Notes under the pieces: generated by a model | Databases searched by the model: none | Told to the model about the DNA's origin: nothing | Seen by the model: only the letters and a program-made list of their open reading frames with translations | Source of the DNA: Chlamydiia bacterium | GTDB taxonomy: Bacteria > Chlamydiota > Chlamydiia > Chlamydiales > JAAZZY01 | NCBI GenBank assembly: GCA_014239035.1 | Contig: JAAZZY010000031.1 | Coordinates: 1-16,113 of the forward strand | Length of the DNA stretch: 16,113 bases | Direction of reading: 5' to 3' | In this document: one piece after another, positions 7,099 to 13,596 of the stretch | Numbering within the stretch: position 1 is the first letter of the stretch | Layout: every line of letters begins with the position of its first letter | Position numbers and translations under genes: made by a program

Positions 7099-8373
7099 AT
7101 GACTACTAAAGAGCCCTATAGCTGGCTTCGCTACATTGAAAAAGCACTTATTGATCTCGATGAACTTCCTCTTTTGGGGCATGTTCCCCCTTTCGACTGG
7201 AAAAATTTAGTCGACAGGATGAAGGATCTACTTCAGATCCCAGACTTAGTAATTGAGCCTCATAATTGGTCTTGGAAGACCCAAGAAGGGTTGCATGAGA
7301 ATCTAGGAGCTGATTGTGTTTGTTTAAACATAGCTGTTTTGCCTCTTCAGTCTCATGCCTCACTTTTAATGTGTTCGGCAGACCTCAATTCGCTTGTTTC
7401 TTGGATTGTCCAACACAAGGCGGGTTCAAATACTTTAGTAAGCACGATGTTTTCCGAAGGTCTTTTGCATTTTGTGGCAATGGAGGCCATGCACAACGTG
7501 CAGCCTTTTCACTGTTTTGATGGTTTTTTGCTCCGCGTATTAAGTGATCAAACACTGCCCTCTACTCGTGCCTTAGTGATGGACGTATCTTTAAAAGCAT
7601 ACAAAGAAGAACTTTCTCTTCGCTTGGTTTTGCCAGAGAATTTTCGTTCTCACTGGCTTCAGTATTTTGCAAAGAGGCCTAAAACTATTCCAATAGAAAT
7701 GAGACAAACATTAGAAGTAACTTGTTCTTTGGAAGCTGCCAGGGTGGTAATGAGTTCTTACGACTGGTCGAAGATCTCTGTTGGAGATTTTATCCCATTA
7801 GATAGCTCAAATATAGATTTAGAGAATAACTCTGGGAGCTTATATTTATCTACAGGTCAAAAGCCACTCTATCGAGTAAGAATAAAAAATAATGGGCTAA
7901 AAATACTAGAGCAGCCTATTTACCAGGAGGACACCATGTCTAAGAATCAAGAACATGATGACTTATTGTCAGAAATATCGGATTTAGAACCAGAGAAGAA
8001 TAACTCTCTAGATCCTATTCCAGAGGATGCTGAGTCACAAGAGGCCCTGCCCTCTCTGGCAGAGGATTTAGCTGGAGCACCTGCTCAAGAAGTAGAAGAT
8101 ACAGAAGAGTCTGCTGAAGAGCCTGTGGCTGTTCAAGAGGAAAAGACGCCTTTGGAAAAGGTCGAAATGGTCCCTTTAAATGTCGCTATAGAGATAACAC
8201 GATTTAAGATGACCTGTGAAAAATTGATGCAACTCAAGCCTGGGAATTTAATTGAGCTTAATGTCTCTTTAGAGAAACCAGTTGATTTAGTTGCAAATGG
8301 AAAAAAAATTGCTACAGGAGAGCTTGTTCGTATCGGAGAAATGCTCGGTGTGCAAGTTACTGATATTGGCTAA
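7099..8373 (+). CDS. cdsQ: CdsQ/SctQ, sorting platform (C-ring) protein
   Basis: Cytoplasmic C-ring/sorting-platform protein, 424 residues (C. trachomatis CT672 about 373). It recruits substrate-chaperone complexes and connects SctK, SctL and the ATPase. The N-terminal domain (1-190) is divergent. SPOA1 spans about 195-275 (LEVTCSLEAARVV ... RVRIKNNGLKIL). An acidic linker (280-350) follows. SPOA2, the FliN-like domain, spans about 353-424 (PLNVAIEITRF, LKPGNLIELN, KKIATGELVRIGEMLGVQV). Synteny with Chlamydia and the SPOA2 motifs make the call secure. The first ATG (7099) is the only in-frame ATG/GTG/TTG start after the cdsP stop, yet its ribosome site is 20 nt away and in a hairpin. A much better start lies inside the gene at 7936 (separate entry). 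Confidence 0.95.
   Translation: MTTKEPYSWLRYIEKALIDLDELPLLGHVPPFDWKNLVDRMKDLLQIPDLVIEPHNWSWKTQEGLHENLGADCVCLNIAVLPLQSHASLLMCSADLNSLVSWIVQHKAGSNTLVSTMFSEGLLHFVAMEAMHNVQPFHCFDGFLLRVLSDQTLPSTRALVMDVSLKAYKEELSLRLVLPENFRSHWLQYFAKRPKTIPIEMRQTLEVTCSLEAARVVMSSYDWSKISVGDFIPLDSSNIDLENNSGSLYLSTGQKPLYRVRIKNNGLKILEQPIYQEDTMSKNQEHDDLLSEISDLEPEKNNSLDPIPEDAESQEALPSLAEDLAGAPAQEVEDTEESAEEPVAVQEEKTPLEKVEMVPLNVAIEITRFKMTCEKLMQLKPGNLIELNVSLEKPVDLVANGKKIATGELVRIGEMLGVQVTDIG
7925..7930 (+). promoter_or_regulatory. Internal ribosome binding site AGGAGG within cdsQ
   Basis: A full-consensus AGGAGG is followed by a 5-nt spacer (ACACC) and an in-frame ATG at 7936. It is the closest match to consensus with good spacing of any start in the window, and it lies exactly between the two SPOA domains of cdsQ. 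Confidence 0.75.
7936..8373 (+). CDS. SctQ-C, predicted internal translation product of cdsQ
   Basis: Predicted 145-residue protein (residues 280-424 of CdsQ), made of an acidic flexible leader and the complete SPOA2 domain. The start is Met280 in the cdsQ frame, preceded by a consensus ribosome site. From established knowledge: in Yersinia YscQ, Shigella Spa33 and Salmonella SpaO, an internal start in the same gene yields a short SctQ-C that dimerises through SPOA2 and binds full-length SctQ, usually in more than 1:1 proportion. The position here, just after SPOA1 ends, is the same. That it is actually made in this organism is inference from the ribosome site. Confidence 0.7.
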   Translation: MSKNQEHDDLLSEISDLEPEKNNSLDPIPEDAESQEALPSLAEDLAGAPAQEVEDTEESAEEPVAVQEEKTPLEKVEMVPLNVAIEITRFKMTCEKLMQLKPGNLIELNVSLEKPVDLVANGKKIATGELVRIGEMLGVQVTDIG

Positions 8374-8382
8374 TAATTAATT

Positions 8383-9780
8383 ATGGATAATGAGTCTGAT
8401 CTTGAGAAGACTATTGTAGATGCCTCTTCATTCGTCCAAGCTCCACCACAAAACCATGCGATTCCTTACCGGATAGGCCCTTATCGAGTTAAGGGTCTTC
8501 TCAAAAAAGGAGGAACTAGCTTTCTGTATTTGGGGGTTCACCCAGATAGTAATGAACTGATTGCTTTAAAAGTTCTTTTGCCAAAATTTGTGAAACATCC
8601 TGAGATGATAGATCTTTTTCTAAAAGAAGCGCGCATCATTGAAATGGCTAATCACCCCAATATAGTGAAATTATTTGGCCATGGAAAATGGGAGGGAGGA
8701 CTCTATATTGCAATGGAGTTTGTCAGAGGAATTTCTTTGCGTAAATTAATATTGCAAAATGTACTTTCTTTTAAACGCTCTTTGGAAATCATCTTAGAGA
8801 CGGCCAATGCTTTGAGCCATTTACATTCTCATGGAATTATCCATAGAGATTTGAAGCCTGATAACATTTTACTTTCCGAAGATGGAGGAGTAAAAGTCAT
8901 TGATTTTGGTATCGCAAGAATAGTTGGTGAAGATTCAAAGGGCCAGAAAAAAAAGTTGATGGGCACGCCTACTTATATGAGCCCAGAACAAAAAAAGAGC
9001 CAAATACACGTATGTGATAAATCAGATATTTATTCTTTAGCCATCATTGCTTATGAGCTTTGCATAGGAAGACTGTGTTATGGGGTTGTGCAACTTTCAG
9101 ATCTTCCAAAAGGTCTAAGGAAAATATTTTCTAAGGCACTTATGCCGAGTCCAAATGATCGTCACATCTCTATTCATGAATTTATCGAAGAGATTAGTGA
9201 GTATATCGAACATGATTTGGAAGAAAATGAAGAGCTACTGGACCTTTCTTTAAAAGAGATATCAGATTTTTATGAAGATGTTTATTTAACTCTAAATCCG
9301 AAAAAAAGCGCTTTCAATCACAAGTTGTTGATGGGGCAAGCTACTTCAAAGGGAATTCTATCAAGTCATGTTTATTGTGACTATCTTTCATTAAATGATG
9401 AAAGCATGGTTGTTATTGTGGGTTGGCCAGAGCAAAAGGGAGTGGGAGGGATGTTCCACAATGCGATATTAAAGGGCATGATTTCAGTGATGGGAGAAAA
9501 AATCATGGACCTTCATGAAAACCCCACAGAAAAAGTTCAAGAGATGCTAGCGGATTTGAACCAGCAGATCTTAAAGAATAGTTTGAGTAGATACTCTTTA
9601 ACATTGTTACTTCTTTGCCCTGCAACAGACCAAATTCACTTTTTTTCTTATGGCCCAAATAAATTATGGATGCAAGTCTCGGGTTCTCAATCAGTTCAAC
9701 AGCTAAAGGTAGAGAATACATATTTAGGTGATAAAGATTTTGATATGACTCATCATGTGAGTAGGAACTGGAATGTGTGA
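8383..9780 (+). CDS. pkn5: Pkn5-like Ser/Thr protein kinase with interrupted SpoIIE/PP2C-like C-terminal domain
   Basis: Eukaryotic-type kinase in the place of Chlamydia Pkn5 (CT673). Kinase domain about 34-275: a degenerate glycine loop (KKGGTSFLYLG, first and third Gly replaced), Lys63 in ALKVL, Glu82, HRDLKPDN at 154-161, DFG at 174-176, MSPEQ at 199-203 and Arg260; the catalytic residues are present. No transmembrane segment is seen. Residues about 318-465 resemble the middle and end of a SpoIIE/PP2C phosphatase fold (LADLNQQIL, SLTLLLLCPATDQIHFFSYG), but lack its metal-binding aspartates. The frame ends at TGA 9778-9780, yet continues open to 9975. Chlamydial Pkn5 has about 490 residues; this frame gives 465, or 530 with the extension. 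The gene starts 9 nt after cdsQ without a visible ribosome site. In Chlamydia, Pkn5 is thought to be a T3S substrate; whether this protein is secreted is unknown. Confidence 0.85.
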   Translation: MDNESDLEKTIVDASSFVQAPPQNHAIPYRIGPYRVKGLLKKGGTSFLYLGVHPDSNELIALKVLLPKFVKHPEMIDLFLKEARIIEMANHPNIVKLFGHGKWEGGLYIAMEFVRGISLRKLILQNVLSFKRSLEIILETANALSHLHSHGIIHRDLKPDNILLSEDGGVKVIDFGIARIVGEDSKGQKKKLMGTPTYMSPEQKKSQIHVCDKSDIYSLAIIAYELCIGRLCYGVVQLSDLPKGLRKIFSKALMPSPNDRHISIHEFIEEISEYIEHDLEENEELLDLSLKEISDFYEDVYLTLNPKKSAFNHKLLMGQATSKGILSSHVYCDYLSLNDESMVVIVGWPEQKGVGGMFHNAILKGMISVMGEKIMDLHENPTEKVQEMLADLNQQILKNSLSRYSLTLLLLCPATDQIHFFSYGPNKLWMQVSGSQSVQQLKVENTYLGDKDFDMTHHVSRNWNV

Positions 9781-9975
9781 GATCTTCTATATTTATTTAC
9801 AGCATTTTCAGAGACAAAAATTAATTCAGATGATTATTCAAAGGCTATTGAAAAAAGTTATCTTTCAACAGGGCAACATCAAGCTAAAGCTATCTTAGAG
9901 GACCTTTCTTTTGAGCGTCAAAGCGAGGCAAAGCTATTGCCACTTATGATCACAACTATGCAGAGAAAACGGTAA
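9781..9975 (+). pseudogene. Cut-off 3' part of the pkn5 reading frame (end of PP2C-like domain)
   Basis: After the in-frame TGA at 9778-9780, the same frame stays open for 64 codons to TAA at 9973-9975. It reads DLLYLFTAFS, then a helical Lys/Ala-rich part (AIEKSYLSTGQHQAKAILED) and ends TTMQRKR. This matches the end of SpoIIE/PP2C domains, where 'GD-x-L-x-L-x-T-D-G' is followed by helices. The stop codon sits where the Gly of that Gly-Asp is expected, consistent with a GGA to TGA change. No ribosome site supports separate translation. It is therefore a nonsense-mutation remnant, a readthrough extension or a sequencing error. Confidence 0.65.
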
Positions 9976-10018
9976 ATTATTTTTTTTGTTTTTCTGTATC
10001 CTAAAATAGAGGCTCTCT

Positions 10019-10038
10019 GTATAAAAAAATATTTATAC
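10019..10038 (+). promoter_or_regulatory. AT-rich inverted repeat and candidate -10 element upstream of cdsC
   Basis: The 104-nt gap (9976-10079) before cdsC is one of the longest between + strand genes here. It holds a T-run (9980-9987), then a perfect 7-bp dyad GTATAAA (10019-10025) / TTTATAC (10032-10038) with a 6-nt centre. The right arm overlaps TATACT (10034-10039), a plausible -10 box 41 nt from the ATG. No good -35 is visible, which is common for chlamydial promoters. Promoter or operator function is a guess from sequence pattern. Confidence 0.3.
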
Positions 10039-10079
10039 TCTGCAATTCACGGTCTAAAGGAAACGAGCTTACAAGGATT

Positions 10080-12368
10080 ATGAAAGGATTGAATAGAACT
10101 AGATTTCTAATATTTACGGGTGCTTTTTTAGTATCTTCTCATCTAGTGTTTTCTGCCGAGCAAGTAGACTTGCACCATCAAGATCTTCCTACAATAGATC
10201 TAGGATATGAAGTTCAAGGAAACCAAAAAGATATAGAGCAAGAATCACTTGTTCTCCTCTCAGCTGATAGTGTTGAAGAAAATTTAGACGATGTGAGCGC
10301 AAAAGGTCCTTCGTATTATCAGGAGAGCCAGATTGTGCAGTCAGAAGAGGCGAGCGTTAAAAAAGAGCAGTCTGCTTCAAAAGCCACAATACTACCTCCT
10401 GTAGATGGTGATATAGTGGTATGTCCAGAGAATGTTAGCATGGCCGATGCAGGTTATAAAATTTCTTTTGATGACGTTCCATTTACAGAGTACTTAACCT
10501 TTTTAAGTAAACTAACCAACACCAATTTCGTCTATAGCGAAGATGACATAGACTTTAATGTGACTGTTGTTGCGGATTCTGCCACAGACTTAAAAGACGT
10601 ACGTTCTGCTTTAATGCAAATGCTTAGAGTGAATGGGCTCTCTTTAACAGAGCAGGGCAACAATGTGATCATCAGCAAAGATAGCAATGTTAGAGGCATT
10701 GCAAATGTTGTCTCTCAAGAGCTCAATAATGTTTGTTCATCAAACGAAACATTGATAACTCGTGTGTTTCAGCTCAAAAATATCAATGCTTCTAAAGTAG
10801 CATCGATTATCAGCTCTATGGTGTCATCTGATGCCTTAGTTGAAGCATCTGATGACACTCACCACCTTGTAGTCACAGATATAAGCACAAATGTGCATAA
10901 GATTGCAGACCTACTGAGGAGTTTGGATAATCCAGATGCAACTTATGAGATTGGAATTTTTCAAGTAGATCAATCGGATATTGATAACATCGTATCTTTG
11001 GCCCTTAAGATTTTGCAGCCGATTGCGGATCAAAATCAGCTAGTTATTGTACCGCAAAGCTCTTCTAATAACGTCTATATTGTTTCAACACCATATCTTG
11101 TACAAAAGACTATGGAGGTTTTAGCAAGCTTAGATAAAGGGGGACATTTTGATGAGTATCAGCAAGAGGGTTTTGTCGCAAACGCTCGATTCTTAATTTA
11201 TAAGCTTCAACATCACAAGGGAGTTCAAATCCAAGAAACATTGCAGGAGCTTGGAGCAGATTTATTAGGGACAGGAACATTTGATGCACAGCTTGTTGCT
11301 ACAATAAATTCTGCGCAGTGGATTCAATCGACAAACTCTCTTCTTTTTGTTGGAGATCCAAAATCACTGCGTAAGATTAAAGACTTGCTTGAGATGTTAG
11401 ATGCTCCACTTCGGCAGGTATTTATAGAAGTTTTAGCTATCCGAACATCGATTAACAACTCTTTAAATCTTGGTGTTGAGTATGGATATCGTGCTCGTGC
11501 TAACAACCGCGTAACGGCTGTGGGCTCACTCTTTACTTCTCCCAACTCAACAGCAGCAGGAAATGCAGCTAAGCCTCTTTTATTTACAGAAGGGTTAGAT
11601 AGAGTAAATGGTGCAAATATTCCAGTGCCAAGAACTCCTAATCAACTAGGATTTACTTCAGGGGTTATAGGAAATGTGATGTTTGCTGGAAATAACTTAT
11701 TTTTTGATTTAGCAGCGCTTGTTAACGCTCTTCAACAAGATAATGAAACCGAAGTGATTACAAATCCAAAGCTTGTGACGCAAGATACAGTCCCCGCAAC
11801 TTTTTATGTCGGATCTACTCGTCCATTCCAAACTAATTCTATTCTGCAAGCAAGTGGTGCATCCTCGGGTAACTTTGTGACAGCAAGTATTGAATATCGC
11901 CAGCTGGGTATGTCATTAACTGTGACTCCATACTTAGGTAATGGAGATATGATAACCTTAGAGATCGAGCAGAAAACAAGTGATTTTGTTGATAATGCAA
12001 CTAGTGGTAGCGGTGGTGGCTCTGACAATTTCGCCATTGTGCCGGTAACATCAGACTCTTCAATTACTACACGTGTGCAGATCCCAAATAAACACTTTTT
12101 GATGATCAGTGGAATGATCGAGGATGTAAAAACTCGTTCTAAATCAGCACTACCCTGTCTTGGTGGACTTCCGGTTGTAGGTGATTTATTGGGGACTATG
12201 GCAAACACCATGCAAAAAGATAATCTCATTATGTTTATGCGTCCTCAAATCATTGACACTATCGAAGAGCTCGATGAAGTTACCGATAGAGAAGACGAAT
12301 TCTATCGTAGCAAGAGTAAGCAGTCCTCTTTTATCGAAAATGCTGCCAAGCTCTATGGAATGAAATAA
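10080..12368 (+). CDS. cdsC: CdsC/SctC, outer-membrane secretin of the T3S system
   Basis: Outer-membrane ring protein, 762 residues (C. trachomatis CdsC about 920). A signal peptide (1-26, basic start, hydrophobic core FLIFTGAFLVSS, VFSA cleavage region) is followed by a long variable region (27-120). Next come N0-like (about 125-200), N1 (225-284), N2 (290-352) and N3 (368-444) ring domains, then the secretin beta-barrel/gate domain (about 445-728). Typical signatures are VITNPKLVTQDTVPATFYVG at 559-578 and VQIPNKHFLMISGMIEDV at 666-683, followed by the PVVGDLLG segment. Three cysteines remain after processing (115, 219, 693) and could form disulfides. The ATG is preceded by AAGGA at only 2 nt distance; AAAGGAAA lies 17 nt upstream. 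Nothing else upstream fits a start, and the signal peptide begins at once, so the start is well supported. Confidence 0.96.
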   Translation: MKGLNRTRFLIFTGAFLVSSHLVFSAEQVDLHHQDLPTIDLGYEVQGNQKDIEQESLVLLSADSVEENLDDVSAKGPSYYQESQIVQSEEASVKKEQSASKATILPPVDGDIVVCPENVSMADAGYKISFDDVPFTEYLTFLSKLTNTNFVYSEDDIDFNVTVVADSATDLKDVRSALMQMLRVNGLSLTEQGNNVIISKDSNVRGIANVVSQELNNVCSSNETLITRVFQLKNINASKVASIISSMVSSDALVEASDDTHHLVVTDISTNVHKIADLLRSLDNPDATYEIGIFQVDQSDIDNIVSLALKILQPIADQNQLVIVPQSSSNNVYIVSTPYLVQKTMEVLASLDKGGHFDEYQQEGFVANARFLIYKLQHHKGVQIQETLQELGADLLGTGTFDAQLVATINSAQWIQSTNSLLFVGDPKSLRKIKDLLEMLDAPLRQVFIEVLAIRTSINNSLNLGVEYGYRARANNRVTAVGSLFTSPNSTAAGNAAKPLLFTEGLDRVNGANIPVPRTPNQLGFTSGVIGNVMFAGNNLFFDLAALVNALQQDNETEVITNPKLVTQDTVPATFYVGSTRPFQTNSILQASGASSGNFVTASIEYRQLGMSLTVTPYLGNGDMITLEIEQKTSDFVDNATSGSGGGSDNFAIVPVTSDSSITTRVQIPNKHFLMISGMIEDVKTRSKSALPCLGGLPVVGDLLGTMANTMQKDNLIMFMRPQIIDTIEELDEVTDREDEFYRSKSKQSSFIENAAKLYGMK

Positions 12369-13283
12369 ATGCGTTCCCTCTATTTAGCCTTGCTGCTTTG
12401 GGCAAGCTTATGTTTATCTAATCTTTGTGCAAGCACCTCTGAGTTATCTACTCCATCTCAATTTTGTTTTTCAGAGATAAATGAGCAAGAGCTTACTCAA
12501 GACTGGACTAAAGAATATACAATAGCTCTGGCATTTGCTTCGCAAAAAGACTATCAAACCGCTATCAACTGCTTTAAGCGCGCCCTTATCTTGTGCCCTA
12601 AGTCTTCTCTTCGCTCTAAAGAAATTGAATATGCAACAGTGCTCTCTTATTACTTAGATCAGCAATATTCAAATGCGATCAAATTTTTTGAAACGCATTC
12701 TCTGCTCTACATAGATCAGCAATTTCCAGCATACCATGATTTAATGATTATCCTTCATCACTCGTATGAAGCACTAAAGCAGTCTAAAAAAGCAGATATC
12801 ATCTTAGAACGTATTTCAGATCTTTCAAAAAAGGAAGCTTTAAGTGCAGCACTTACTGGAGCTATTTTGAGAAAAGATTTCAAAACAGTAGAAGAAGTAT
12901 CTACAAAGTTGGGCCAAAGTGAATGGATTATGAAACTCACTCATAATTTGATAGGAAGACAAAAATCACATACTGTTGCGCGCTGGCTCAATGTGTTTCT
13001 TCCGGGTATGGGTTATTTCTATCTAGGACAAAAAAAAGCAGCTCTTTGTGCTTTTATGCTCAATGGCTTGTTAATATGGGGGAGTGTGCAGCTCTTTTTA
13101 AGCCACTACTATACTTTGGGAGCGCTCACCGCAATCTTTGAGATTGGTTGGTATGCAGGAGGTATTGTAGGAGCAAAAGAGGCCACAACTCTTTTAAATG
13201 AAACACTTTTTGCAAACTATGCTGAGAAGATTCTCTTTCAAGATGATATTGCACCAAAAAATAAGTTGAGATATGAATTTTAA
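12369..13283 (+). CDS. Exported TPR protein with C-terminal double-membrane-segment domain
   Basis: 304 residues, function unknown. An N-terminal signal sequence (1-22, LYLALLLWASLCLSNLCAS) is followed by TPR-like helix pairs (about 46-80, YTIALAFASQKDYQTAINCF, and 86-150). The C-terminal part starts with a basic stretch, then LNVFLPGMGYFYLGQKKAAL (207-226) and two hydrophobic segments (about 223-244 and 247-268). This 'PGxGxxYLGQ plus two helices' pattern resembles TM2/DUF5683-type membrane domains. If the signal is cleaved, the TPRs would face the periplasm. The ATG directly abuts the cdsC stop and the 3' end overlaps yidD by 11 nt, so it is in one operon with both and probably translationally coupled. 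It could assist membrane protein biogenesis with YidD; that is inference from neighbourhood only. Confidence 0.8.
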   Translation: MRSLYLALLLWASLCLSNLCASTSELSTPSQFCFSEINEQELTQDWTKEYTIALAFASQKDYQTAINCFKRALILCPKSSLRSKEIEYATVLSYYLDQQYSNAIKFFETHSLLYIDQQFPAYHDLMIILHHSYEALKQSKKADIILERISDLSKKEALSAALTGAILRKDFKTVEEVSTKLGQSEWIMKLTHNLIGRQKSHTVARWLNVFLPGMGYFYLGQKKAALCAFMLNGLLIWGSVQLFLSHYYTLGALTAIFEIGWYAGGIVGAKEATTLLNETLFANYAEKILFQDDIAPKNKLRYEF

Positions 13284-13596
13284 ACTCATAATATTTTTAG
13301 CTTTCATTGCCTCATGCCACTGCTATGGCTGCGATGATATAAAAGAAAAACCTTCTGTAAAGATCGGCGTCTTAGCAATTGACTGGTATAAAGAGACGAT
13401 CTCTCCTATGAAGATATTAACTTGCTCCTACCATCCTAGCTGCTCACAGTACACTAAACAAGCCATAGAGAAGTATGGGTTAGTTAAAGGCTGGATTCTT
13501 GGTTGTGATCGCTTGATGCGCTGTAATCACGATCTGTGGGTTTATAGAGAGGTTAAGGTTGATGGGAAACTCAAAAAATATAACCCGGTTCCATAG
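13273..13596 (+). CDS. yidD: YidD-family membrane protein insertion efficiency factor with export signal
   Basis: 107 residues. The core (about 32-107) matches YidD: YKETISPMKILTC, HPSCSQYTKQAIEKYGLVKG, RLMRC and the terminal NPVP, with the conserved cysteines at 51, 57 and 84. YidD acts near YidC/Sec in inner-membrane protein insertion, normally from the cytoplasmic side through an N-terminal amphipathic helix. Here the N-terminus is instead a hydrophobic signal with a lipobox-like I-A-S-C ending at Cys15. That suggests a lipoprotein or a membrane-anchored or periplasmic form. The C-terminal loop before NPVP has a charged insert (YREVKVDGKLKKY) in place of the usual Gly-Gly-x-Asp. The start lies within the end of the preceding gene; the last 26 nt overlap the convergent gene on the other strand. 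Family call is firm, location is not. Confidence 0.9.
   Translation: MNFKLIIFLAFIASCHCYGCDDIKEKPSVKIGVLAIDWYKETISPMKILTCSYHPSCSQYTKQAIEKYGLVKGWILGCDRLMRCNHDLWVYREVKVDGKLKKYNPVP

Noticed and set aside
9778..9780. TGA as selenocysteine codon
   Set aside because: No stable SECIS-like hairpin is seen directly downstream, and the expected residue at this place in the fold is Gly, not Cys.
9976..9996. T-rich run after the pkn5 frame as a Rho-independent terminator
   Set aside because: No GC-containing stem precedes the T-run.
11804..12229. Open frame of 141 codons on the minus strand
   Set aside because: Antisense to the most conserved part of the cdsC secretin domain; no recognisable protein.
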